Shown here one piece after another: positions 21,999 through 29,008 of a stretch of 29,008 nucleotides of DNA. The stretch lies in NCBI GenBank assembly GCA_934096805.1, contig CAKOMW010000008.1, positions 1-29,008 of the forward strand, given 5' to 3'. This stretch comes from an uncultured Bacilli bacterium. GTDB taxonomy: Bacteria > Bacillota_I > Bacilli_A > RF39 > UBA660. The notes below the pieces were generated by a model. The model searched no databases. It had not been told where the DNA came from and was given only the letters and a program-made list of their open reading frames with translations. Each line of letters starts with the position of its first letter. The stretch's first letter is position 1. Both the position numbers and the translations under genes were made by a program.

Positions 21999-23882
21999 AT
22001 GAAAAGATCTCAAAAAAATATTGTTTTAATAATCTTAATTTTATTAGTTTTTGGTTCAATGTTTATGACAATGAATTATGCTAAGAGTCATGTTACTACT
22101 AATAATACTATGATGCAAGGTAATGGCCCTAGTGCTATGCCGGATAATGGTTTAAATGATAATTCTAATTCTGGAGATAATGATAACGAAAAGAAAAGTA
22201 CCGATACTAATAGTGATACTAGTAATATGCAAGAACCTCCAGAAAAGCCAGATGGTGACAATGGTCAAACCCCACCAGAAAAGCCAGATGGTGATAATAA
22301 TGAAAACCAAAATAATACATCGGATGCAAAGGATGGAAATCAAGCTTCAAATGAAAATGGTATGAATAATAGTCCTAATTCTAATGATAATTCCAATAAT
22401 CAAATGCCAATGGGTCAAGGTCAAATGCCAAATAATGAAGTTTTTTTAGATAATGTTTATTATGTTGTTTTTGGTATAGAAAGTTTAGTTCTTGTGATAT
22501 TGATTATTTATTTAATTATGTCTGGTTTTAACAAAAAGACTTTTAAGGAAACATTTGAGAATAAAGATAAGGTAATAATAAGTGTTTTATCAATTATAAT
22601 TTTAACTTTCTCATTTACCTATCTTAATGGTTATGTAACTAAAAATTATTTTATAGAAAATAGTCAGACATCTTTATCTGGTAATGGTTCTACAAGTTAT
22701 AATGCTACAAAAGAAATAAATAGTGATACTACTATTACGAGTGGGGAGTTTAGCTCTACTGAGAAAGACTCTAATGCAATTTTAGCAACTGGAGACATTA
22801 AAGCTTCTTTATCGAATGTTACTGTTAATAAAACAGGGGATTCTGATGGAGGAGATAATACAAGTTTTTATGGAACAAACTCTGCTATTATAGCAAAAGA
22901 TGGTGCGACATTGACATTAAAAAATATTAGTGTGACAACAAACGCAACTGGTGCTAATGGCGTATTTAGTTATGGTGGTTCTGCGACAACTAATAATAGT
23001 AGTTCTGATAAAACAACTGTAAATATTAGTGATTCTAAAATTACTACGACTAAGGATAATTCTGGTGGAATAATGACTACTGGTGGAGGAATTATGAATG
23101 CTAGTAATTTAACAATTAGTACTTCAGGTATTTCTAGTGCAGCCATAAGAAGTGATCGTGGAGGAGGAAAGGTTAGTGTTGAAGGTGGTACATACACAAC
23201 TACTGGAGCTGGTTCTCCTAGTATATATTCAACAGCGGAAATAAAAGTATCTGATGCCAAGTTAATTTCGAAGGCTTCTGAAGGTATTGTGATTGAGGGA
23301 AAGAATTCAGTTAGTCTAGAAAATTGTACTTTATATGATACGAATAACAAATTAAATGGACAATCTACCACTTATAAAAATATATTTTTGTATCAGTCTA
23401 TGAGTGGTGATGCTTCTGTTGGTGTTTCTTCATTTAGTTCTAAAGATAGTAAAATTACCACTAATAAAGGTGATAGTATTTATGTTACTAATACGACATC
23501 GTCTATAAATTTGGAAAATAATGAAATAATTAATAATGATAAAACTGGTAACTTTTTAAGAATTAAAAGTGATTCATGGGGAAAAACAGGTAATAATGGG
23601 GGAGACGTTACTCTTGTTATGACTAATCAAAAAGTTTCTGGTAATGTAGTTGTAGATGCTATTTCAACTTTAGATATGACATTGAAAACTAATTCTTATT
23701 ATGAGGGAACAATTAATAATGACAATTCTGCTGAGAAAATAAATCTTACCCTTGATAAAAGCTCTAGAATTAAGCTTACTGGTAATAGCTATGTTACATC
23801 ATTAAAGAATGATGATGCTACGAATAGTAATATTGATTTTAATGGTTACAAGTTATATGTTAATGGAAAAGCGATTAATTAA
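21999..23882 (+). CDS. Membrane-anchored beta-helix surface protein
   Basis: A 627-aa protein. It has a membrane helix or signal anchor at about 7-26. A disordered Asn/Asp/Pro/Gln-rich region (about 30-145) includes PPEKPDGDN twice. Two more hydrophobic helices lie at about 151-172 and 191-211. The last ~400 residues are rich in Ser, Thr, Asn and Gly, with repeating short strands such as ATLTLKNISVTT, TTVNISDSKITTT and DVTLVMTNQKVSGNVVV. That pattern suggests a right-handed parallel beta-helix (pectate-lyase/adhesin type) outside the cell. No catalytic residues are evident, so adhesion or glycan binding is a guess. GGAGG at 21986-21990 favours ATG 21999 over 21993. Confidence 0.72.
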   Translation: MKRSQKNIVLIILILLVFGSMFMTMNYAKSHVTTNNTMMQGNGPSAMPDNGLNDNSNSGDNDNEKKSTDTNSDTSNMQEPPEKPDGDNGQTPPEKPDGDNNENQNNTSDAKDGNQASNENGMNNSPNSNDNSNNQMPMGQGQMPNNEVFLDNVYYVVFGIESLVLVILIIYLIMSGFNKKTFKETFENKDKVIISVLSIIILTFSFTYLNGYVTKNYFIENSQTSLSGNGSTSYNATKEINSDTTITSGEFSSTEKDSNAILATGDIKASLSNVTVNKTGDSDGGDNTSFYGTNSAIIAKDGATLTLKNISVTTNATGANGVFSYGGSATTNNSSSDKTTVNISDSKITTTKDNSGGIMTTGGGIMNASNLTISTSGISSAAIRSDRGGGKVSVEGGTYTTTGAGSPSIYSTAEIKVSDAKLISKASEGIVIEGKNSVSLENCTLYDTNNKLNGQSTTYKNIFLYQSMSGDASVGVSSFSSKDSKITTNKGDSIYVTNTTSSINLENNEIINNDKTGNFLRIKSDSWGKTGNNGGDVTLVMTNQKVSGNVVVDAISTLDMTLKTNSYYEGTINNDNSAEKINLTLDKSSRIKLTGNSYVTSLKNDDATNSNIDFNGYKLYVNGKAIN

Positions 23883-23897
23883 TTGCTTTTTTTTCTT
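23867..23897 (+). terminator. Terminator after beta-helix gene
   Basis: AAAAGCGATT (23867-23876) and AATTGCTTTT (23881-23890) pair with one G-T pair, then T-run. The stop codon lies in the loop region. Confidence 0.82.
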
Positions 23898-23911
23898 TTT
23901 TTAGGTATACT
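23883..23911 (+). promoter_or_regulatory. Possible promoter of 23940 gene
   Basis: TTGCTT (23883-23888), 17-bp T-rich spacer, TATACT (23906-23911). It overlaps the upstream terminator. Confidence 0.5.
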
Positions 23912-23939
23912 TATATTATAGTAAGGAGTGGTTAGACTA

Positions 23940-25280
23940 ATGATACCAAGAACTAATGATGCAGTTTTTAAAAATAGAATTATAGAAATGATAAATTATG
24001 TAAAAAAGAATGATGCTTTTCCTAAAAGGGGTAAAAATGATTTAAAATTTAGCGATGGTTCTTGCTTAATGGGTGAATGGTTTAAAAGTAATAGAGAAAA
24101 AATAAGTGAAATGGCTTGTTATGATGAAGAGGCTATGTTGCTTGATTTGTTGGCTTTAGAGCACATAAAGAAAACTGATAAAGAAAGTGTTTCCGAAAGA
24201 CTTAATTCTAGAATTATGTATTTGATTAATTTTGTAAAACGCAATAATTATTTTCCTAGTTATGAGGATGATATTTCTTTTAATGATGGAGTAAATATTT
24301 ATACATGGTATTCTGGAAATAAGGCTAAAATAAAAGATTTAGCTACAAAAGGAGATATTTATGCTAAAGAGCTTCTTTCTTTGGAGGAAAAGTCAAAGAA
24401 AAGTAAAAAGAAAAATAAATATCCTAATATTATTACATATCAAAATAGAGATTATGATTTTGATCAGTTTGCTATTTTATCTGGAGTGTCAAGAGAACGT
24501 TTGGAAGAGTACCTAGATAATTTTTGCGATAATATATACAATATAAAACCAATTGAAATGGAAAGAATTAGGAATCATATCTTTAATGTTAATCGTTTGA
24601 TGTATTTGACAGAGGATGATTCTAAGTTTAAGGGTATTCCTGTACCAATACATAATTTTTGTGAAAGAAATAAACAAGATGCTAAAGTGATAAGTGTACA
24701 ATATAAAAAATTGTTGGGTATGGGTCTTAAACCAAATGCTGCGGTTAAATCTATTAGAAATGAGTATAAAAATAATGATAAATCTATTCCTGTTTCATGG
24801 GTTTATGATGCCTATGGAGAAGAGCTTAGTGATAACAATCCATTGTATGATAAAAATGCTGTTGTGGAATGTATAAGAAAAGAAGGACTTTCATATAAAG
24901 ATGCTGTGCTAAAGACTTTGATTAATAATAAACTTAGTAATTACAATGAACCTAGTTATATGGGAGATGTTGTTTTTTATACTTTAAAAAGCAAAAACTA
25001 TGAAGATATGATTGAGTATAGTAAAAATTTGTTTAAATTAAATGATTTTTATATGAAATTAATTGATGAAGTAAAGAATGATTATATTAAGATTAATGAA
25101 TATAAAAGTAATAATACAGATGATAGAAATACTCTTTTGGAAGAATTAGTAAACAATTATGATTATTATAATGACAATAAGGCTATGTTGAAAGAAAAGT
25201 ATAATTTGTCTAAGTATGATATTATGTTTATTGAAGCAAGGTATAATGAGTTAAGTGAAAATAGAAGAAGACGAAAATAA
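23940..25280 (+). CDS. Protein with two helicase-associated-like repeats
   Basis: A 446-aa soluble, basic protein. Residues ~13-71 and ~88-148 are tandem copies of one module (RIIEMINYVKKNDAFP..., then RIMYLINFVKRNNYFP...). Each has FxDG, a W and a closing helix. This resembles the helicase-associated (HA) repeat, a small helical nucleic-acid-binding module found C-terminal to helicases and in phage proteins. No helicase motor is present. The middle and C-terminal parts are helical and contain possible helix-turn-helix stretches (FAILSGVSRERLEEYL near 180-195; LKEKYNLSKYDIMFI near the end). DNA or RNA binding is inferred. AAGGAG with 11-bp spacing selects ATG 23940; GTG 23928 overlaps that site. 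Confidence 0.6.
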   Translation: MIPRTNDAVFKNRIIEMINYVKKNDAFPKRGKNDLKFSDGSCLMGEWFKSNREKISEMACYDEEAMLLDLLALEHIKKTDKESVSERLNSRIMYLINFVKRNNYFPSYEDDISFNDGVNIYTWYSGNKAKIKDLATKGDIYAKELLSLEEKSKKSKKKNKYPNIITYQNRDYDFDQFAILSGVSRERLEEYLDNFCDNIYNIKPIEMERIRNHIFNVNRLMYLTEDDSKFKGIPVPIHNFCERNKQDAKVISVQYKKLLGMGLKPNAAVKSIRNEYKNNDKSIPVSWVYDAYGEELSDNNPLYDKNAVVECIRKEGLSYKDAVLKTLINNKLSNYNEPSYMGDVVFYTLKSKNYEDMIEYSKNLFKLNDFYMKLIDEVKNDYIKINEYKSNNTDDRNTLLEELVNNYDYYNDNKAMLKEKYNLSKYDIMFIEARYNELSENRRRRK

Positions 25281-25301
25281 AAAGTTTAAATATATTAGAT
25301 T

Positions 25302-25328
25302 AACTAACTTTATTGGTTAGTTTTTTTT
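25302..25328 (+). terminator. Terminator after 23940 gene
   Basis: AACTAAC (25302-25308) pairs with GTTAGTT (25316-25322), then T-run. Confidence 0.85.
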
Positions 25329-25334
25329 ATTTTG

Positions 25335-25363
25335 TTTACTTATTATTTAAAATCCTTTATAAT
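25335..25363 (+). promoter_or_regulatory. ligA promoter
   Basis: TTTACT (25335-25340), 17-bp spacer, TATAAT (25358-25363). Confidence 0.75.
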
Positions 25364-25380
25364 TATAGTGGTGATATATT

Positions 25381-27375
25381 ATGATAGATGCTAAGACTAG
25401 AATTAAAGAATTAGTGGATTTACTTAATAAATATAATCATGAGTATTATGTTCTTGATAAACCAAGTGTTAGTGATTTTGAATATGATAGATTAATGCAG
25501 GAACTAATGAAACTTGAGGAAAAGTATCCGAATTTGAAGCTTTCAGATTCTCCTACTACGAGAGTTGGATCTTCTGTTGTTTCTTCGTTTTTAAAGGTTG
25601 AACATAGGTTGCCAATGCTTTCTTTAGGTAATGTTTTTAATGAAGAGGAAATAATTAAGTTTGATGAGAGAATAAAAAAAGAAGGATATAATCCTGAGTA
25701 TGTTTGTGAACTTAAGATAGATGGTTTGGCTATTAGTCTTATTTATGAGAATGGAGTTCTTGTTCGTGGAGTAACTCGTGGAGATGGAAAAATTGGAGAA
25801 GATATTACTAATAATGTTAAGACTATAAAAAGTATACCTCTTCGTTTAAAGAAGAATATTTCTATTGAAGTTCGTGGTGAAATATATATTGATAAGAAAG
25901 AGTTTCTTAGAGTTAATGAAGAACGAAAAAAACTTGGTCTTGATTTATTTCAAAATTGTCGTAATTTAGCAAGTGGTTCTGTAAGGCAATTGGATTCAAA
26001 GGTGGCTGCTTCTAGAAACTTAAATTGTTTTTTATATCATTTGCCTAATCCTATAGATTATGGATTATATAAGCATTCTTCAGTGCTTGACTTTTTTGAG
26101 GAGTTAGGACTTAGAGTTAATCAAAAACGAAGACTTTGTAAAAATATTGGAGAGGTTATTGAGTTTATTAATGAAATTACAAGTATTAGAGATTCTCTTC
26201 CTTATGATATAGATGGAATAGTAATAAAAGTAAATGATGTTGTAATGCAAGAAAACCTTGGTTATACGGTTAAATATCCAAAGTGGGCAACTGCTTATAA
26301 GTTTCCACCAGAAGAGGTTATAACTAGGCTTAAAGATATTATATTTACAGTAGGACGAACTGGTAAAGTTACTCCGAATGCTATATTAGAACCTGTTAAA
26401 GTTATGGGTTCTACAATATCAAGAGCAACTCTTCATAATGAAGATTTTGTAAAAGAAAAAGATATTAGAGTGGGTGATTATGTTTCAATAAGGAAAGCTG
26501 GGGATGTAATACCTGAAGTTGTTTCAGTAAAATTAGAAAGAAGAGAGCCTAATTTGAAAAAATTTACAATGATTGATACTTGTCCTGTATGTGGTAGTAA
26601 TTTAGTTAGAAAAGATGAAGAGGCTAATCATTATTGTATTAATCCTTTATGTGATGCTAAAAATATCGAAAAATTGATTCATTTTTGTAGTAGAAAAGCT
26701 ATGAATATTGATGGACTTGGGGAAAGAATAGCAGAAGATTTTTATAATTTTGGTTATTTGAAGGATATAGATAGTATATATGATTTGAAGAATTATAAAG
26801 AAGAACTTATGGAACTTGAAGGATTTGGATTAAAGAGCATTAACAATTTACTTGATGCTATAGAAAATTCTAAAAATAATTCTTTGGAAAAGCTATTATT
26901 TGGTCTTGGAATAAGACATTTTGGAGAAAAAGGAGCACTTTTAATTGCTAGAAATTTTCCGAATATTGATTTAGTAATTAATGCTTTATATCAGGATATA
27001 GTAGGTATTCCTGATATTGGAGATGTTATGGCTCATAGTATAGTTGATTATTTCAATGATGATTCTAATCTTGAACTTATTGCTAAACTAAAAAACCATG
27101 GCGTTAATATGAGTTACTTAGGTAAAAAAATAGTTAAACAAGAGGATTTTTCTGATAAAAAATTTGTTATTACAGGTACTATATCGATAATGTCTAGGGA
27201 TAGATTAAAAGAAGAAATTGCCATTAGAGGTGGAAAAACAATTGATTCTGTTAGTAAAAACACAGATGTTTTAATAGTAGGCGATTCCCCTGGTAGTAAG
27301 TATCAAAAAGCTATGCAACTTGGTATAACTGTTTGGAATGAGGAAGAATTAAATAAAAGGTTAGGTGATTTTTAA
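25381..27375 (+). CDS. ligA: NAD-dependent DNA ligase
   Basis: LigA seals nicks during replication and repair using NAD+; it is essential in most bacteria. The 664-aa product is full length. The Ia domain has HEYYVLDKPSVSDFEYD near 20-36. The adenylation domain has the nucleophile K112 (KIDG). An OB fold follows. The zinc finger is C401/C404/C419/C424. Helix-hairpin-helix motifs lie around 440-560. A C-terminal BRCT domain starts at ~590 (KFVITGTIS, then RGGK). A GGTGAT site precedes ATG 25381. The stop overlaps the next gene's start (TAATG), so the pilin-like gene is translationally coupled to it. The usual pcrA neighbour is absent here. Confidence 0.98.
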   Translation: MIDAKTRIKELVDLLNKYNHEYYVLDKPSVSDFEYDRLMQELMKLEEKYPNLKLSDSPTTRVGSSVVSSFLKVEHRLPMLSLGNVFNEEEIIKFDERIKKEGYNPEYVCELKIDGLAISLIYENGVLVRGVTRGDGKIGEDITNNVKTIKSIPLRLKKNISIEVRGEIYIDKKEFLRVNEERKKLGLDLFQNCRNLASGSVRQLDSKVAASRNLNCFLYHLPNPIDYGLYKHSSVLDFFEELGLRVNQKRRLCKNIGEVIEFINEITSIRDSLPYDIDGIVIKVNDVVMQENLGYTVKYPKWATAYKFPPEEVITRLKDIIFTVGRTGKVTPNAILEPVKVMGSTISRATLHNEDFVKEKDIRVGDYVSIRKAGDVIPEVVSVKLERREPNLKKFTMIDTCPVCGSNLVRKDEEANHYCINPLCDAKNIEKLIHFCSRKAMNIDGLGERIAEDFYNFGYLKDIDSIYDLKNYKEELMELEGFGLKSINNLLDAIENSKNNSLEKLLFGLGIRHFGEKGALLIARNFPNIDLVINALYQDIVGIPDIGDVMAHSIVDYFNDDSNLELIAKLKNHGVNMSYLGKKIVKQEDFSDKKFVITGTISIMSRDRLKEEIAIRGGKTIDSVSKNTDVLIVGDSPGSKYQKAMQLGITVWNEEELNKRLGDF

Positions 27376-27791
27376 TGAATAAGAAAGGTTTCACATTAAT
27401 AGAGTTAATATTGGTAATTACACTTATGGCTATTATTTCAGTGCTTGTTATACCTAATATTATGGATTCTCTTAGTAGTAGTAAAGATGAAAAATATAAA
27501 TCAATGGTTAAGCTTGTTCAAAAAAACATGAAGTATTATAATGAAAAAAATGAGGTTGATTTGTGGAGTGCAGATGCAAGTGATGGAGAAGAAATTGATA
27601 TGTGTGAAGGTTCTGGAAGTGGATGTGTTATTGGTCTTGCTAAAATCAAAGCATCTGGAAGTGAATTAAATCTTGATGATTGCACGGTTAACGAGATGAA
27701 AATAAAGAAAAATGGAGATGATTATAAATATCTTACTATTCTAAATTGTAATGGTGTTAATTATAAATCTGAGGGATATCCATCTGAATAA
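27375..27791 (+). CDS. Prepilin-like protein (type IV pilin/competence type)
   Basis: A 138-aa protein with a class III signal: short basic leader, Gly, then FTLIEL (GFTLIELILVITLMAII), cut after Gly5 by a prepilin peptidase. The hydrophobic helix (about 6-26) would form the pilus core. The soluble part (about 35-138) has four Cys (near 73, 79, 98 and 115) that could form disulphides, as in minor pilins of Bacillota. No other pilus or com gene is in the window. The start overlaps the ligA stop by one base, so it depends on ligA transcription and translation; it has no clear promoter or strong ribosome binding site of its own. The pairing with ligA is odd. Confidence 0.85.
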   Translation: MNKKGFTLIELILVITLMAIISVLVIPNIMDSLSSSKDEKYKSMVKLVQKNMKYYNEKNEVDLWSADASDGEEIDMCEGSGSGCVIGLAKIKASGSELNLDDCTVNEMKIKKNGDDYKYLTILNCNGVNYKSEGYPSE

Positions 27792-27856
27792 ATATGTAAT
27801 TTGTATAATTTAAAATATTTAGTTATAGTTTTTAAATGAAATTTAAAAAAGTGCTT

Positions 27857-27884
27857 AAGAGAAAACTAGTTTTTTCTCTTTTGT
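27857..27884 (+). terminator. Terminator of ligA-pilin operon
   Basis: AAGAGAAAA (27857-27865) pairs with TTTTCTCTT (27872-27880), then TTGTTTT. Confidence 0.83.
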
Positions 27885-27912
27885 TTTGGATTTAATTTTA
27901 AAAAATGGTCGT

Positions 27913-27941
27913 TTGACTTCTGTTTTTCTTTCCTTTATAGT
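27913..27941 (+). promoter_or_regulatory. Promoter of Abi-family gene
   Basis: TTGACT (27913-27918), 17-bp spacer, TATAGT (27936-27941). It lies downstream of an in-frame ATG at 27886, ruling that start out. Confidence 0.8.
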
Positions 27942-27960
27942 GGGTTTCGGAGGTGATAAT

Positions 27961-28971
27961 GTGACTGTTTTAACAAAGAAAAGACTAAAGCCAATGATGA
28001 GCATTGATGATATGATTATTAGTCTTAAGACTAAAAATATTAAGTTTAATTATATTAGTGAAGATGAGGTTAAGAATTATTTGATGTTTAATAATAGTTA
28101 TTATAATGTGTTGAGTTATGAGGAAAATTTTATGAAGTATCAATGTGGAGAATATAAGGGGAATTACTTAGATTTAGATTTTGCTTATTTAAAGGATATG
28201 TCTATTATTGATTTAAGGGTGAGGTTTCTTCTTTTGGATATGATTTTAGATATAGAACATTATCTAAAGTTAAGAATACTTAATATGATGCATGCTATAG
28301 AACAAGAAGATGGCTATAGAGTAGTTAATTCATATTTAGAAAATGATTATAATAATGAAAAAAGATTACATTCTAGTATAAGGAAGAAAGCTTTTAATAG
28401 TTATCATAAAAAGATGTTTTCTGATATTGATATGGATGATGATAAGAAACTTGAAGATATACCTATATGGGATTTTCTGGAGATAGCAACAATGGGTGAG
28501 CTTGTAGATTTTTATGATTTTTTTACAAAAGAATATGACTTGAAAATTGATAAAGAATATGTTCATATACTTAGAGATATAGTAAGATTAAGAAACGCTG
28601 CCGGACATAATACCAATGTTTTAACTGATTTAGGTGAAAGTGATAAACCTCAAAGGCCACATATGCATGTAACTAAGTATTTAGATAGGTGTGGAATAAG
28701 TACAAAGATGAGATATAAAAAGCTATCTAACTCAAAAATAAGACAGATTACATATACACTTTATATGTTTAATAAAATAGTAACAAGTGAAGGAGTAAAG
28801 AAAAAGATAAATAAAAAAATAAACTACTTGTTTTATAAGAGAATACCTAAGAACAAAGATTATTATAAGAATAATGATTTATTAAAGTCTATTTATCATT
28901 ATTTTGATAAGATAATAAGGATTGATTATAATTCAAAAAAATCCGAAAGAAATTTCAGAAAAAAAGCTTGA
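27961..28971 (+). CDS. Abi-family (Abi_2/AbiD-F-like) HEPN protein
   Basis: A 336-aa protein of the phage abortive-infection Abi_2 type. Features are a LDIEHYLKLRILN helix near 90-105, IPIWDFLEIATMGELVDFY near 166-184, and RNAAGH at 211-216, an Rx4H motif of HEPN ribonucleases. It would halt phage growth by cutting RNA (family-level inference). The C-terminal ~60 residues are strongly basic. GTG 27961 is the start: GGAGGTG at 27949-27955 is well placed and the promoter is at 27913-27941. No antitoxin gene precedes it in the window, which fits Abi_2 genes that act alone; a partner could lie to the right. Confidence 0.85.
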   Translation: MTVLTKKRLKPMMSIDDMIISLKTKNIKFNYISEDEVKNYLMFNNSYYNVLSYEENFMKYQCGEYKGNYLDLDFAYLKDMSIIDLRVRFLLLDMILDIEHYLKLRILNMMHAIEQEDGYRVVNSYLENDYNNEKRLHSSIRKKAFNSYHKKMFSDIDMDDDKKLEDIPIWDFLEIATMGELVDFYDFFTKEYDLKIDKEYVHILRDIVRLRNAAGHNTNVLTDLGESDKPQRPHMHVTKYLDRCGISTKMRYKKLSNSKIRQITYTLYMFNKIVTSEGVKKKINKKINYLFYKRIPKNKDYYKNNDLLKSIYHYFDKIIRIDYNSKKSERNFRKKA

Positions 28972-28996
28972 CTATGCTAACGCAATATGTTATATT
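28968..28996 (+). promoter_or_regulatory. Strong promoter at right edge
   Basis: TTGACT (28968-28973, overlapping the Abi stop), 17-bp spacer, TATATT (28991-28996). It should drive whatever begins just past the window. Confidence 0.72.
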
Positions 28997-29008
28997 AAAC
29001 GCATAGGG

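Noticed and set aside
22970..23371. 133-codon minus-strand frame inside the beta-helix gene
   Set aside because: It arises from the Thr/Ser/Gly-rich sense strand; no start signals.
27886..27960. Longer N-terminus for the Abi protein
   Set aside because: It begins inside the upstream terminator and before the promoter; GTG 27961 has the ribosome binding site.

Overview
The window is AT-rich DNA with the standard genetic code: UGA acts as a stop and tryptophan is UGG. It most likely comes from an anaerobic low-GC Bacillota, probably an uncultured gut lineage of the Bacilli/Erysipelotrichia kind. Support comes from a one-chain pyruvate:ferredoxin oxidoreductase, a small clostridial-type ferredoxin, sigma-A promoters of the TTGACT-17-TATAAT type, a CCA-encoded tRNA cluster, and relatives of the Bacillus sporulation proteins YunB and YutH. 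The exact taxon is inference.

Layout. 1-640: the 3' end of a surface protein whose last ~50 codons are GC-rich and look like the variable repeat of a diversity-generating retroelement (DGR). 824-7265: nifJ, a membrane J-domain protein and recG. 7332-10302: a collagen-like spore/surface protein (minus strand) and a membrane-anchored surface protein. 10660-15974: ferredoxin, a tail-anchored acidic protein, yunB-like, small unknown genes, a DUF1292-like gene with a coiled-coil partner, yutH-like, yutI/nifU-like and an S1-domain protein. 16064-16930: ten tRNA genes in one transcript. 17025-18835: an SDR oxidoreductase, a WG-repeat-like protein and tRNA-Lys(CUU). 18895-21115: two divergent D,D-carboxypeptidases. 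21229-25280: two membrane-anchored surface proteins and a protein with two helicase-associated-like repeats. 25381-27791: ligA overlapping a pilin-like gene. 27961-28971: an Abi/HEPN protein, followed by another strong promoter at the window edge.

The most notable signals are not ordinary genes. Two ~90-nt minus-strand RNA genes, at about 4192-4290 and 10389-10479, have the same layout. Each has a TTGACT-17-TATTAT promoter, two hairpins, an unpaired C-rich stretch and a terminator hairpin. They may be members of a C-rich regulatory sRNA family. The DGR-like variable region at the left edge has no reverse transcriptase in the window, so it would be either the end of a cassette lying to the left or a remote target. 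The dacF-like carboxypeptidase appears to start at an ATT codon.

How the genes fit together: nifJ and the ferredoxin would form an anaerobic electron-transfer pair. yunB-, yutH- and BclA-like genes suggest spore or spore-coat biology. VanY- and DacF-type enzymes trim peptidoglycan peptides. Several anchored proteins and the DGR-like target point to a varied cell surface.
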